A stretch of 53,377 nt of DNA from Zelonia costaricensis (GCA_030849075.1 JASAOO010003394.1:1-53377); one strand, 5' to 3'. Counted from the first letter of the stretch, positions 9,542 through 20,895 are shown. Notes: a model not told the origin generated them from the sequence alone. Translations and numbers: made by a program.

Positions 9542-10954
9542 TCACGCGCAACCATGCATAGCGCGACGACGCAAATCGTCGTAGAAGCAGCGGCGCAGCG
9601 CATCCGCCTTCCACAGACGGGCGTGCAGGAAATCGAAGGCGCGCCGCCGTGCGTCCTTCGCGTCACCACCACTGCCCACAGCCGGGACGCGCTCGCTCAG
9701 CGCCGTGAGGTGCCGCTCCAGCGCTGCCGCAGCGCGCCCCGAGTCGGCCGCGGATTGCAGAGTCACGAGCTGGTCCAGCAGGAAGTAGTACGGCATGTAG
9801 CACTCCTCCTCCGTCCCCACCCGATCCACCTCGGCGACGAGGTCAATCACGGCGTTCATGAAGGCGTCCTCGAGCGCCGCGGCGGCAGCGCCGTCCTCGT
9901 CGCCGTCGTGCCCGCTGGCGCCGCCGCAGTGGCCGCGGAGCAGCTGAAACACAAAGGGGGCGTAGAACCATGCCGACTGGTCGTTGGGGTCGCAGTAGAC
10001 CGCCTGCTCAAGAAAGCCCACGTCCTCCCTCAACTGCGTGAGGAGTGCCGATTGCCAAGCCCGGTACGCCTCAGATCCCGCGTCGCCGTCCGCCGCTGCC
10101 TCGGATTCTAGCTGGCGCTGCCGCCGCGTGACAGCCGACTGAAGCGCGAGCGAGCGCTGATGCCACGCACTGTAGTTGGAGAAGTTGCTCTTGATCTTCT
10201 GCGTTGTGAAGGCCAGCTCGGCGGCCTCCTCGGGCGTGAAGAAGACCATCGGTGAGGACGCGGTGGCGTCAGGGGGTGCGGCGGGCGCTGGTGCTGAGCC
10301 GGCGTAGGAGGCGGCCAGCTCCGCTGCCCGGCGCTCCTGCGCTTGCACCCAGCGGCGGTAGTTCCACGCATGGAAGTTGCGCTCATCACGCTGCAGCAGC
10401 TGCTCACACTCTGCCCGCTCCCTTTGCAGGAGGCTGCTCAGCAGCGCGAAGGTCTTCGAAGCCGTCGTTGCACCGACGGGTGTGGCGGTGGAGGCCGCGG
10501 CAGCATCCGCTCCCGCTGCTGCGGACGCAACCTGCTGCAGCTCGTTCGTGGCCAGCGTCTCCAGTTGATCAAAGATCCAGTGACGGTGCAGAAAGGCGCT
10601 GTAGTTTTTGTGATTGAGCTGGATAACCTTGTTGTTCAGCTTCAGCTCCTGCACCAGCCACTCCTGCCGCGTCGGTACCGGGGCCGCCGCCGACTCCGCG
10701 GGCGCGGCCCCGCTGGACGCTGCGGCGTGCACGGCTTCCAGTGCGAGGCGGCGGCAGTTGTAGGCCGCATACGCTTCTGGCACGGCCAGCAGCAGCCCCT
10801 CCGTATCGGCAAGCACGTCAGCGGTGTAGTGGCGCGTGTTGTTGGCAGCCAGCACGGACCTGTACAGCACCCCCACCCGCTCGTGCTCCGCTGCAGCCGC
10901 CGCCTCCGCCTCGGGGCTCAGCACCTTCCGTTCCTTCTTCTGATGGTCGTGCAT
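9542..10954 (-). CDS. RABGGTA: Rab geranylgeranyltransferase (type II) alpha subunit
   Basis: A 470-residue protein, alpha subunit of the enzyme that adds geranylgeranyl groups to Rab GTPases together with a beta subunit and an escort protein. Five prenyltransferase-alpha (PFTA) repeats are visible: YAAYNCRR (62-69), YSAFLHRHW (118-126), FHAWNYRRW (194-202), YSAWHQRS (261-268) and QSAWFYAPF (326-334). The contexts DERNFHAW, NFSNYSAWH and DPNDQSAWF match the Rab-specific subunit better than the farnesyltransferase/GGTase-I alpha subunit. Ala-rich insertions separate the repeats (about 143-167, 207-237, 280-297). The protein ends in helical sequence and lacks the Ig-like and leucine-rich regions of the mammalian subunit. 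The frame is open well upstream of 10954, but that stretch is low-complexity and lies before the splice acceptor, so the ATG at 10954 (MHDHQKKERK) is the start; a basic, charged N-terminus is usual in this family. Confidence 0.9.
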   Translation of the reverse strand: MHDHQKKERKVLSPEAEAAAAAEHERVGVLYRSVLAANNTRHYTADVLADTEGLLLAVPEAYAAYNCRRLALEAVHAAASSGAAPAESAAAPVPTRQEWLVQELKLNNKVIQLNHKNYSAFLHRHWIFDQLETLATNELQQVASAAAGADAAAASTATPVGATTASKTFALLSSLLQRERAECEQLLQRDERNFHAWNYRRWVQAQERRAAELAASYAGSAPAPAAPPDATASSPMVFFTPEEAAELAFTTQKIKSNFSNYSAWHQRSLALQSAVTRRQRQLESEAAADGDAGSEAYRAWQSALLTQLREDVGFLEQAVYCDPNDQSAWFYAPFVFQLLRGHCGGASGHDGDEDGAAAAALEDAFMNAVIDLVAEVDRVGTEEECYMPYYFLLDQLVTLQSAADSGRAAAALERHLTALSERVPAVGSGGDAKDARRRAFDFLHARLWKADALRRCFYDDLRRRAMHGCA

Positions 10955-12196
10955 GTGCACAACGCTGAAGCAGGGGAGGCTTGAAAGGGATGTATACGGT
11001 GGTGGTGGTGTGGTGGGGTGGGGGGTGGGGAAGGTGAGCTCTTGCGAGCTTGTGGTGTACGGGCAAAGCTGGATAGAAACGGGGAGAAGGCGCCACGTGA
11101 CAGTCCAGCGCGCCACTCGTACGTGTACACACCGAACGTGCTTCTCCGTGGTGCGCGCGCGTTGTTGTAGCAGCAACACCGCGAAGGGGTGAGAGAAAAA
11201 AAGGAAAAGAGAGGGGAAGGGTTGTGTGAAGATGGCAGTAGCACACAGCGCGCCGCGGCAGGGCGGCAGCGGCGATGACGACACCGCCAAGTCACTGGGT
11301 CTCCTTGTCTTCACGTGGGCACAGGGACAGGGAAACAAGCCAAGACAACCTCACAGTGGCACCTTCGTGCCGCAGTTCTGCGCACGGACACCTCACACAC
11401 CCTCCAATAGCGCGAGCGTGCGACAGTAAAGTGTGCGTCGCAGTGAACAACGTGAGCCGTCCCCCTCCCCCCCCCTCGCAGACCCTTCCCTATCCTGTGC
11501 GCGCACGGGTGCACGGCGGAGAGTGGCGTGAGCGACTGCCCCCTCCCCCCTTTTCCTTTGATGCACACGGCAGCCTTTCAAGACGACTTCCACGCCACAC
11601 GTTTTTCTCTTTTGAGGGGGGGGGGGCGTCTGCCTCTCAGTACATCCGTGTTTTGTTTTGTTTTAGTGGTTCGTGACAAGTACAGCACTCTTACAAAGCT
11701 TGACAACACCAAGTGAGTTACATTCTCTAAACGTACTTTCTTCCGAACTGCCCAAACAACAAATGAACACGCCAGTGCACGTCATCACGTACGTGTGAAC
11801 GTCGAAACACTTCTTACGGCACTTTGTTGTTGATGCTGTTTTGTGTGTGTGCGTGGAAAACCAACTACTCGACACACGTCCAAGAGAGGAAAGATACGAA
11901 GGGGGGGGGAGGCTGTGACTGACGCTGTACGCACCCGTACACACGTACACTTACACGCGCCGCAGAAGCAAAGAGAAAGCCACACAGACAAATACATAGA
12001 GACACACAGAAGAAGGTACACTGCGTCGACCCTCCTTGCTCTTGATTTAACTTCTTTATCGCCTCAATACACCAGCACGCACGCACCTCACGTCCTTTCC
12101 TCCCTTTTTGGCATTCGGTTCGCTGTTCCATTTCAAGCAGTTTCTTTTCCGCTGCCCCTTGGGGGGGGGGAGAGGAAGGCGACCCGCGGCCGGTTG
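10955..12196 (-). other. intergenic: PSP1-protein 3' UTR and RabGGTase alpha 5' region
   Basis: About 1.2 kb without a gene. C-rich and G-rich runs occur at about 11461-11476, 11617-11627, 11900-11909 and 12161-12170. A TTTTG repeat lies near 11650-11665. Several hundred bases near 11690-12060 are more AT-rich than the rest of the window, which is common in trypanosomatid 3' UTRs. Confidence 0.55.
10965..11040 (-). promoter_or_regulatory. candidate spliced-leader acceptor of the RabGGTase alpha gene
   Basis: On the minus strand a long C/T-rich tract (about 11040-10985) is followed by AGs after TTTCA (10981-10980) and after CCTCCCCTGCTTC (10966-10965). Either gives a short leader before the ATG at 10954 and excludes the upstream open frame. 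Confidence 0.5.
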
Positions 12197-15100
12197 CTAC
12201 GCGGTCTCGCCCTCGTCCTCCTCGTCACGCCCGGCAGCGGCCGCAGTCGCCGACGGCGGCGGCACAAACACAAACGACTCCGGCGCGTCCTTGTCGTGCG
12301 ACACCTCATCCATGTAGGCGATCCAGATGCGGCAGCGAAAGGTGCGGAACAGCTTGCGCTGCATGCTGCGGAAGTCCACGAAGATGCTGCGCGACGGCCG
12401 GCTCACATAGAGGGTGATCTTCTCCCGCGTGAACTGGTACTCGCAGTCCACCAGCGTCACCTCCCGGCTCAGCTCCAGCATCTTCAGGTCCTCCTCCGAG
12501 AGCGGCGTCATGCTCGCGCGCCGCTCCATCGACGGTGCCGAGGCAGCGCCATCACCGCCGGCGCTCGCCTGCTTCGCCGCTGCGGCCACGGCAGCCACGG
12601 CGGCCACGATCGCCTCGTTGCGCGCCACGCGCTGCTGGTAGCGGTTCTCGATGAACTGCTGCACAATCGGCTTGGCCACCGTGAAGGCCTGCTTCTCCGC
12701 CTCCCGCTGCGGCTCGAGGCTCGTCATGTCCTCCGCCGTTGCCGGCCCGATCAGCCGCGGCCACGACTTGAGGGATGTCACGTAGGCCAGCGCCGCCTCG
12801 CCCGCGAGCCGCGGCACGTCCGCCGTGTCAACGGCAGCGTCGTTCTCCACCGGGCTGCGGCGCACGATGCCGGCCTTCTGCTCCAGCATCTTCACAAGCG
12901 CCGCCTCGCGACGCCGCTCCACCACAGCGCAGTCGTACGCCATCTGCTGCAGCGAGACGTGGCCCAGCACCTCACCCAGGTCTGCGCCGCGGTCGCCCTC
13001 GACGAGCATATAGCTGCCCACCGGCACCTCCTCAGCGGGCAGCGCGCACGCGTACCGCTGGCCCTCCGTCTTGCGCCGCACCACCACGAAGAGCCGAATG
13101 GGGGCTTCGCGGTTGGCGTGGAAACGTGCCTCATCCACCTTCTTGGGCAGCTTCCGCGAGGACGACGGACTCACCAGCGCCGGGGACGCCGCGGCGCCGG
13201 CAGCCGCTTTTCCCGCAGCCGCCTTCGCGTCCGGTGCAGGCGACACGCTCAACAGCGGCGCGGACTTCCGCGCGGCCGGGTCGGCGTGCTGCGGCTGCGT
13301 CGCCGCCGGCCCCTTGGCCCGGGCGACCGCCTTGCCGAGGGCCGCGCTCGGCGAGGCACAGAGAGGGTCCGCGGCGGGCGCGGGGCTGCGCTGCGGCGGT
13401 GCACTCGTCGCAGCGGCCCCACCGGCGTACACGTGGCGCTGGTTTGCGGCTAGCCCACCCGTCTCCACGTCCGCCACGTTCAGCGGCGCCGCAGCGTAGT
13501 GAGCGTGTGGCTGCTGCTGGGGTTGCTGCTGCTGCTGCTGCATGGGCATCGACTGGTGGTAGCCGTACGTGCTGGCCACGGCGGTACCCATTGGTGCGTA
13601 CGTGGCCGGTGCCTGCGCCGCGGCGTACGCCGTCTGCCCGCCCCCGTACATTGCACTCATCGCACCGTGCGCCGTGGTCAGACCCTGGTGGTACGGCTGC
13701 GCGGCGTAGTAGTGCTGCTGTGGCTGCTGCTGCGGCGACTGGTGCTGCTGCTGCTGTGGCTGTTGGTGGTGCATCGGGGAAGGTGCTGGGACGGGGGCGT
13801 AGTGGGTGGCCGATGCGGGGGCCATGGTGGGGTAGATCTGATTCTGGTAGCCGGCGTAGCTGTTCACTTGCTGGTGCTGCAGCGGCGCCTGCAAGTTGTA
13901 GTGGTAGACCTGCTGCTGCTGCGGTTGCTGGTACTGCTGATACTGCGGGTGATGCTGAAGCTGCTGCTGGTGCGCGTACAAGGGTTGCGTGTGCGGCTGT
14001 TGCTGGTGTTGCTGCTGCTGCTGCTGAACTAGATTCACCTCCGGTGCGGCGCCGCGCAGGTGGGCAAACTCGACCTCGGACTCGTCCACCGGCGCCTGGA
14101 AGCCACGCTGATCAGACACGGCGGCGGTGGAGTTGAGTGGGCTGTGGATCTCCGACGCCGGAGTGCCATTCGCGAAGGGGCGGCCCTGCAACGCGCTGGG
14201 GTTTGACACGAACGGCAGCTGCGCACTCGTCTCTTGCGTGCCGGGTGAGCCGCGCGCTGGCGCTGGCTGCACCACCGGCATCATCTGGTTTGAGGCATTC
14301 AGCGAGGTGGCGTGCGAGCTCGCGGCGGGGCGCATGCGCTGCTTCACGTTCACGTTGAAGGCCTGCGCCTCGCCGCTGCAGGTGAGGGTGCCGACAGTCG
14401 TGGTCTGGGAGGGGCGCACGTCGGGGTTCGACATGGCCATCGGGTTGCCGTTGCGCCAGTACCCCGTAGCGAGGCTGTCGGTGATTTTGGGCTGCTGCTG
14501 CTGCTGCTGCTGAAGCAGTTCGTGACCGGTGGGCTGGGCGTAGGTGTGGGCTTCGTTGTGGAGGGACGTCTGCTGCTGCTGTTGCTGCTGTTGCTGCTGC
14601 TGGAGCTGCTGGCTGGGCTGGCGGCGCATCACACCGCTGGCCCCCATGGTGGCGGAGCCGACCTCGGCAAGCGTCGAGGTGGAGTTGAACTCAAACTTGA
14701 GCAGCGTTTGCGACGTGTTGTTGCTGGGGTTGTGGTTGCCGCCGCGGTTTGGCCGCATCGCCACGGCAGAGTTCGTCATGGCTGCGCCGTCGTTGGTGTG
14801 GTGACTGGCGTCGCTGCTGCCCAGCATCATGTACGGGTTGTGGCTGCTGCGGTTGAGGGGGTGGCGGGAGCGGCTCAAACTCATCGACGCCGCCGCGCCG
14901 CGCTGCAGCATGAGGGAGGAGCTGCCCTGGTAGGCGCCCCCGCCGCGCGGCACGAGGCCCGAGACGGAGTAGGGCTCAAACTCGCGGTTGGAGATGGTCA
15001 TGGCGGCAGCGCCACGCCCTCCGTAGCCGGCGGCGTGGGTCCCCGTCATCACCTCGCCATCTTCGTCGTCGCCGCTGCTCACATCGGGGCCGCCGAAGGT

Positions 15101-15211
15101 CTGGAAGAGCGACGGGATCTCCGTCCGATCCTGCGGGTCGCTCGTGAGCGTCATTCGAGGGTCTGTCGCCATCATGACGCCATGCGACGTCGGGAACGCG
15201 CGAGCGGCCAT
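12197..15211 (-). CDS. polyglutamine-rich protein with C-terminal PSP1 domain
   Basis: A 1004-residue protein. About 680 N-terminal residues are low-complexity: an acidic SSGDDEDGE segment near 50, Asn/Ser-rich stretches, and several Gln tracts (about 200-214, 233-240, 395-401, 556-564) within long Gln/His/Tyr/Pro regions. A folded C-terminal part starts near 700 with IRLFVVVRRK, VPVGSYMLVEGDRGADLGEV and then a helical segment with EKQAF. It ends near 910-965 with LVDCEYQFTREKITLYV, FVDFRSMQRKLFRTF and CRIWIAYM. This is the PSP1 C-terminal region arrangement found in bacterial YaaT-type proteins and yeast Psp1. PSP1-region proteins have been reported as subunits of the Crithidia cycling-sequence RNA-binding complex, from memory, so an mRNA-binding or granule role is plausible but inferred. 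The frame is open to 15493, but that part is Leu/Pro/Ser low complexity before the splice acceptor; the ATG at 15211 is used. Confidence 0.85.
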   Translation of the reverse strand: MAARAFPTSHGVMMATDPRMTLTSDPQDRTEIPSLFQTFGGPDVSSGDDEDGEVMTGTHAAGYGGRGAAAMTISNREFEPYSVSGLVPRGGGAYQGSSSLMLQRGAAASMSLSRSRHPLNRSSHNPYMMLGSSDASHHTNDGAAMTNSAVAMRPNRGGNHNPSNNTSQTLLKFEFNSTSTLAEVGSATMGASGVMRRQPSQQLQQQQQQQQQQQTSLHNEAHTYAQPTGHELLQQQQQQQPKITDSLATGYWRNGNPMAMSNPDVRPSQTTTVGTLTCSGEAQAFNVNVKQRMRPAASSHATSLNASNQMMPVVQPAPARGSPGTQETSAQLPFVSNPSALQGRPFANGTPASEIHSPLNSTAAVSDQRGFQAPVDESEVEFAHLRGAAPEVNLVQQQQQQHQQQPHTQPLYAHQQQLQHHPQYQQYQQPQQQQVYHYNLQAPLQHQQVNSYAGYQNQIYPTMAPASATHYAPVPAPSPMHHQQPQQQQHQSPQQQPQQHYYAAQPYHQGLTTAHGAMSAMYGGGQTAYAAAQAPATYAPMGTAVASTYGYHQSMPMQQQQQQPQQQPHAHYAAAPLNVADVETGGLAANQRHVYAGGAAATSAPPQRSPAPAADPLCASPSAALGKAVARAKGPAATQPQHADPAARKSAPLLSVSPAPDAKAAAGKAAAGAAASPALVSPSSSRKLPKKVDEARFHANREAPIRLFVVVRRKTEGQRYACALPAEEVPVGSYMLVEGDRGADLGEVLGHVSLQQMAYDCAVVERRREAALVKMLEQKAGIVRRSPVENDAAVDTADVPRLAGEAALAYVTSLKSWPRLIGPATAEDMTSLEPQREAEKQAFTVAKPIVQQFIENRYQQRVARNEAIVAAVAAVAAAAKQASAGGDGAASAPSMERRASMTPLSEEDLKMLELSREVTLVDCEYQFTREKITLYVSRPSRSIFVDFRSMQRKLFRTFRCRIWIAYMDEVSHDKDAPESFVFVPPPSATAAAAGRDEEDEGETA
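13510..14612. repeat. CAG/CTG-type triplet tracts encoding polyglutamine
   Basis: Within the PSP1 gene the plus strand carries repeated CTG/TTG triplets at about 13519-13543, 13740-13755, 14008-14027, 14493-14514 and 14571-14612. Each encodes a Gln run on the minus strand. Mixed CAG/CAA codons partly interrupt the repeats. Confidence 0.85.
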
Positions 15212-15251
15212 GTTGCTCGGCGCGGAGAGCCGGCGGGTGAGTAGAGGATTC

Positions 15252-15300
15252 CTGAATGGGGAAGCCGCAAAGGGGAGGGGAGGGGGGGGGGGGGGCAGTG
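15252..15300 (-). promoter_or_regulatory. spliced-leader acceptor of the PSP1 gene
   Basis: On the minus strand a 14-base C-run (15295-15282) and a further C/T tract lead to GGCTTCCCCATTCAG, with the AG at 15253-15252, about 40 nt before the ATG at 15211. This is among the clearest acceptors in the window. Confidence 0.65.
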
Positions 15301-18300
15301 CGGGGCTGCGTGGGCTGCGCCTGTACTTGGGGGACGCGTTCAGGGAGGGGAAGAGGGGCAGCACGACAGAGGAGAAGGGCAGAAGGAGGCAACAGAGAGG
15401 AAGCGAGACGGAAACGGGAGAACGGAGATGAAGAAAGGAGAAGGCAGGGGTCGACTTCGAGCACGCGCCGAAGAGGCCCACGAGCAAACTCACCGCCGAC
15501 GCTGAAGGCGAGAGAGACGCGTCAGCGAAGAGGGCGCGCGCGAGGCAAAACTAAAAAGAAAGAAAAAGAAGGCGAGAGAGACGCGCACGCGGTGAGGTAG
15601 ACAAAGGTAGAGACAGAGAAGATGGGAAAGCGATGAACCGGGGGTATGGCGCAGAAGAGGTGCACCACCACTCGCGGTAGAGGAGAGAGGAGACGCGAGG
15701 AAGGGAAAAGGTTCGGAGCAGGGAGGAAGGGCGGGGTGTGTGTGTGGAGAACTTGCGTGATAAAGGTGAGACGACGAGGTGGAGGGTGGAAGGGGATGTT
15801 TCTTAGCGGGCAAGGTGCGAAGCTAGGGGAAGAGAAAAAGAAAAAGACGACGGGGAAGGCGCGACACGGTGCGCCAACAGACAGGACACGCGGAGAACAC
15901 GACAGCGTGTGCAAACGATCAGACAAACTCACAGATGAAAGAAAAAAAAAAGAAAGTCGGACAGGGCCACCACCTTGCAGACAAGACACACGCACCACTG
16001 TGTAGTGATGCCCCTAGAAAGACACCAACAGGTCAGGCGAAAACAGGAAAAGTGAAAAGCACACAAGAAGCAACGGAACAGAAAAACAAAGGAAAGGTCA
16101 ACTCGCGGAAGATGTGGGCTTGGGGTACCCGTGGTGGAGGAGGAAGCCCTGATGGAAACACGCAACGGGGAAAAAAAAACGAGCCTGTGAGCCAAGTGAA
16201 AAGAAGAGCAAGAGAGAGGGACGCGTGTATGCGTTGGCTGCAGCTACACTTTCGACTCTATGGGAGTACAGCTTGAGCGCTGCGTTTTTCTTCAAGTCCT
16301 TTGTCTTGTCGTACAGCCTCGCTCCCGATGTGGAAGGGAAGGGGGTCGACGAAATCGAGTGGGAAGGCAGGGCAGAGTCCAAATCGAGGCAGCAATGCGT
16401 GCCAGATGGAGATCTGGTCGCGTGCGCGAGTGGAAGCGAGAAAAGCAAGGAAGAGAGAAGACAATGAATGAGCGAGGGAGAAAAATAAAAGCACGCAGAA
16501 ATGAAGGCGGACAATGTCAAGCGTTCAGGCAACGCAAACGGACGCGAACGCGAGGGATCACAGACAAGACGCGAAGGCCGAGGAATCCACCAGAGAGCAA
16601 AGGAAAGAGGCGGGAAGTGCAAAGGAAAAGGGAGAAGAGGCGAGAGTCAGACTACGGTGAAGTATCACGAAAACGAAACAAAAAATTGTCGCACACGTGC
16701 GGTGGGGGGGAGGGGGGGCGGAAGTGCAAGGATCGACGGAGCGCAGGCCCAAACTTGTGCTGGTGTGTGCACGCAGTGACACGGGGGAGGGATGAAGGAG
16801 GTAAAGGGGCGCGGGAGATACGCGAAAAGAAAAAAAAGGGGGTGTAGTGTCGATGACCCGGCAAACACAGCAGGAAACGAGAAGAGACAGTAGGGTGAGA
16901 AGACAACGTGAGATACACAAGGCAGCGACACGCGCGGAGACAGGCAGGCAGACAGGCACCGACACGTACAAGCACTTGAGGCGCGGTAGCAACCAGCGGC
17001 AAGCAATGGAAGCTGACGGGACGACAGGAGTGGTGCGTGAGGAGACCCGCAGCACAAACAGCCCTTTTTTAAAGATCACTGGCTGGCTTTCCCTCTTTTT
17101 TGTAAATCCTCAGGCCGAGGATGGACAAGAACAAGGCTCTACGGTCCTCAGAATAATAAAAAAAAAAGCGTAGCAACAGTGCGGTCCCTGGTGCCTGTGT
17201 TCAGAAACTCTTCGCTTCTTCGAAACTTGTGGGCCCGACTCGCTCCTTCGCTGGCAGTTTGGAGAGAGAAAAGCAAAAGGAGAAGCGATGCACGCTTGTC
17301 AGCTCACCTTGCGTTTGCCACGAGAAGGGAGCACCGGAAAGCGATGATGTAGATTCTGCTTCAGAGGAGTGCTGACGGACGAGGTCGCTCGAGAGGAAAA
17401 CAGAAGGAACGTGAAAGGGGGAAAGTTAGCGCGTGTCAAAGCGCTGAAACACCAACGGCTCTGCTCACACAGTGCTCCTCGATGCTCTTTGCTTTTTTTG
17501 GTTTATGTAATTGTGACTTTGTTCAGGATTTGCCTTTGTCAACTGCCTAGTGACAAAAAGAATGAGAAATGTCCTGCCGCCGTTTCTGTTTCTTGTTTGT
17601 TTGTTTGTTTGAGGGAGTGCGGGCTGCTCCGTGACGTGCTCGTTGGGCACACAGCAGCACGCGCGAGGAGGTTGCGTTGCTGGCGTGGAAGGGGCGACGT
17701 GCTCGACCTCGAGAACGTCTCCACAAGGCTTGTCGCGAAGGAAAAGGAGGTGGATGGGGAGAACGTGCAAGAGGGGCCAGTAAGAGCGAAGAGGGAGAGA
17801 AAAAAGAGAAGCGAGGCGGAAGAGAAACGAAACACGATTGCTACAGGTGGTGGAGATGCGGGCGGTGAATGGGTTGAAGTCAGCGACCGGCGAGACGTAA
17901 ACACACACACACACACACAGAAGAGACGGGAAGAGCCGAGGAATGGGACGCAGTGTTGAGATGCGCCTGTACGCTTACCAAAAGGCAGCAGCGAGGCCGC
18001 GCTCAGACACACACACACACACACGCGCGCGCGAATGCGTTCGACGCCTTGACTAGACAGAAAAAGAAAGAGGCGGAAAGGAGAAGAACTTTAGTCTCAC
18101 GCCGCGAGTGGCGGAGGGGGGAGGGGGGGGGGCGATGGCGAAGCAAGTGGGGTAGAGAAGCGAGGGAGATAAAACGGGCAGGAGACGCGAGAAAAAGGAG
18201 GCGAAAAAGAGTCACGACAGCGCAACAGCGAACACACAAAAGCCAACAATAAGCAAAAGGAAGCAAGAGCGGAAGAAAGAGGAAAAGGGTGGGGGGAGAG

Positions 18301-19076
18301 GGGCGAGGGGAGTGTGTGACACACACGAACACACAAGGAAGTGCAAAAACCTCGAGGGGAAAGGCGCGAAACCAAAACAAAAAAATCGCACCGCTTCGTT
18401 TTTGTATTCGTTTGAACCTCTTCGTTGAGCAGGAGTTCAAAGAGTGGCTTCTCGTATGGAAGCGGAGCAAGAAAAGGAAAACGCACTCGCAGACGAGGAG
18501 CCACACCAGAAGACACGGGGGGAGGGGAAAGCAAGTGCAGGGGAGTGGCGGGTGGGTGGAGGAGAACGGGGACGAGCGGGGGGTGGGCGGGGCGGGAGGC
18601 AAGTGCACGCCACACGGAGCGCAACAGGACGCGTCCAAAGACAAGAGAGAAGCGAGCGGCGAGACAGGAAGTGGAGGGGGAGGGGGTGAACGAGGGGCCG
18701 AGGGAGGTGCGGCAGGCGAACAGCTGTCCCGGCAAGGCAAGAAAAAAGCAAAAAAAGGAAGAGAAAAGTGGAAGTCAGGAGCACGGAAAACTCGTGAGGA
18801 GCAGAATCAAGTTGGGCTGGTACAGGAAACGAAACAGCGCGAGACCCACGCACGGACGCACTTGAAGGGGGAAAAAAAGAGAGAACGGCGTTCCACGGCA
18901 GCGGCCCGGCACGCACGTGGGAAGAACAGAACAGAAAAAAAACACAAACAGCAAAAAGAGTAAGCGAAAACCAAAGACCAGATACGGAGATGAAAAAGAA
19001 AAACAGAAGGGGCAGTGTTTGATGAACGGGTCAGATGGGGCGGGTCCAGGCGGGGGCCGGTGCGCGCAGCTTGACG

Positions 19077-19102
19077 CACACACACACACACACACACACA
19101 CA
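19077..19102. repeat. CA dinucleotide microsatellite
   Basis: An uninterrupted CA repeat of about 26 bases on the plus strand. Confidence 0.9.
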
Positions 19103-20563
19103 ATCGAGTTCAAACAGACACACAGAGACACACTGAAAAGAGAAACGAGTGGGAGCAAAGAACACGGACGCGGGCAGAACAAGCACCAAGAGCCTCAGAT
19201 AGAGGTACGGTTAGGGAGCGGGCACGTGAGAGTGCGCGTGCGACTGCGGGTTGTCGTTTAAAGAGTGTCCAAGCGCGCGCACGCTTTGGAGGCGAGAGCT
19301 GTCCTTTTTTATTCTCGTTTTTTTTTTTGGTGTGTGAGTGTGAGTGTGTACGCGCGTTTTCGCCGTTGTGGGTTGCACGACCCGTTGTCGATTCTCGCTT
19401 CTACTAGAGCGTGAGCAGTGAACAGGTCTCGGACGCCTCTGACAGAAACAAATTTAAAATACAAGGCCAAAACGGACAACGACGCAGAGGAGCGACGAAA
19501 GAAAGCGGGGGAAAGGGGAAGGATCGCAAAGTGAAGCAAAGGAAGATAACGAGATTTGTTTGTCAGGAGGTTTCACCCGGCACCCGTGCCCGATGGTGTG
19601 TTCTCTCTCTTAGCGGCGGTTGATAGGCGGTGGGAAGGGCGTTGAAGGTGCGTGGAGAGAGGGGAGAGGGTGTGGAGAGAGAGACAGCGGCGGAGTGGAC
19701 GCGAGAAGCAAGGAGAACACTCGTCTATTACGGAGGCGAAAAACAAATGCAGTGGAGGCGGAAGAGGAGGAGGAGACGGGAGAGACGCTCGAAAACAAAC
19801 ACAAGACGGAGGAGAACAAAAAGCGAATCTTGTAAAGATGAAAAGAGGAGGAGAGGAGAGGAGAACAGGAGCGGGGTGCGAGAAACAGCGACAGCTCAGC
19901 CTATGGAAGAGAAAAAGTGGGCCGGCTCACGGACACGCAGACCCAGGGCGGGGAGGTAGTAGCTATAGAGGCGGCGAGGAGCAGAAAGGGGGGGGGGCGG
20001 GGGAAGGAGAGTACAGTCCGGAGGCTCACGCGAGGCTGGTGCGGGGGACGACGCCGGCTCACAGGGCAACAAGACGGTGAGGCGGGCAAAAAAAAAAAAA
20101 GAATGGACACCGAAGAAGGAGGGAGGAAGGGGGGCTTGTGCGAGGGAAGCAGAGACGCAAGCACACACGCGGTGAAAAAAAGTAAAAGAAAGCCACGAAA
20201 AGAACAGCGCGTACACAGGAAGGGATGAAGCGGGCGGAAGACTAGAGGGGGTGTCCGAAGGGAGCGGCAACAAAGCAAGCAGCTGTCACAGGCGCGGTGT
20301 GAGCCGGTGGGAGAGCGGCGAAAAGGGGTGGAAAGGGGAGGGGAGAGGAGGAGGAGGCAACGTTGACTGGGAACTGGACGCACGGTGCACGAGGGGAGCC
20401 GCCGCACTCGTTGGGGAGGGGGAGGGGGAAGGCGTCAAAGTGAGGAAGAATCGACGGGAGGGCTCTCAAGGGCGAAGGGTAACGGACAAGAGACGGGGCG
20501 GCCAGCTTGGGGAGGGGGGGAGGGGGAGGAGAGAAGCGGCCGTGGTGGGAAAGGAGAACCACC

Positions 20564-20576
20564 GGGGGGGGGGGGG
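20564..20576. repeat. 13-base G-run
   Basis: A homopolymeric run of 13 G on the plus strand, within a purine-rich stretch that also has several shorter G-runs. Quadruplex formation is possible but untested. Confidence 0.85.
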
Positions 20577-20895
20577 CCTCGACGGACGCGAAGGCAATAA
20601 ACGAGGAGCGAAAAACAATATTCACAGAATGCGAACGAGTAGAGATGGGCTTGAGTTACAAGAGAGCTCCTGCAGGTGACGGCACGCGCGTAGGCTTGTG
20701 CTGTCCTTTTCGTCCTTCGCGGTGGCTGGGGGAGGGGAGGGTGAGGCGGTGTCGGTCAAAGGGGTGAGGGTGGGGAGCGGCGCTTGGACGAGTGCGCGCT
20801 AGCGAAAGCCCTGACGGCGCGCGGGCACAGTCGGAAAGCGAGAGAAAGTGCTACACTGGTAGGTGGGCACGCACGCCCGCACACACACACACGTA

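Noticed and set aside
9542..11338. A longer form of RabGGTase alpha starting at 11338
   Set aside because: The extra 128 residues are Pro/Ser/Cys low complexity and lie upstream of the pyrimidine tract and acceptor AGs at 10965-10981.
12197..15493. A longer PSP1 protein starting at 15493 with an apparent hydrophobic N-terminus
   Set aside because: The hydrophobic stretch is a translation of the polypyrimidine tract that precedes the splice acceptor at 15252.
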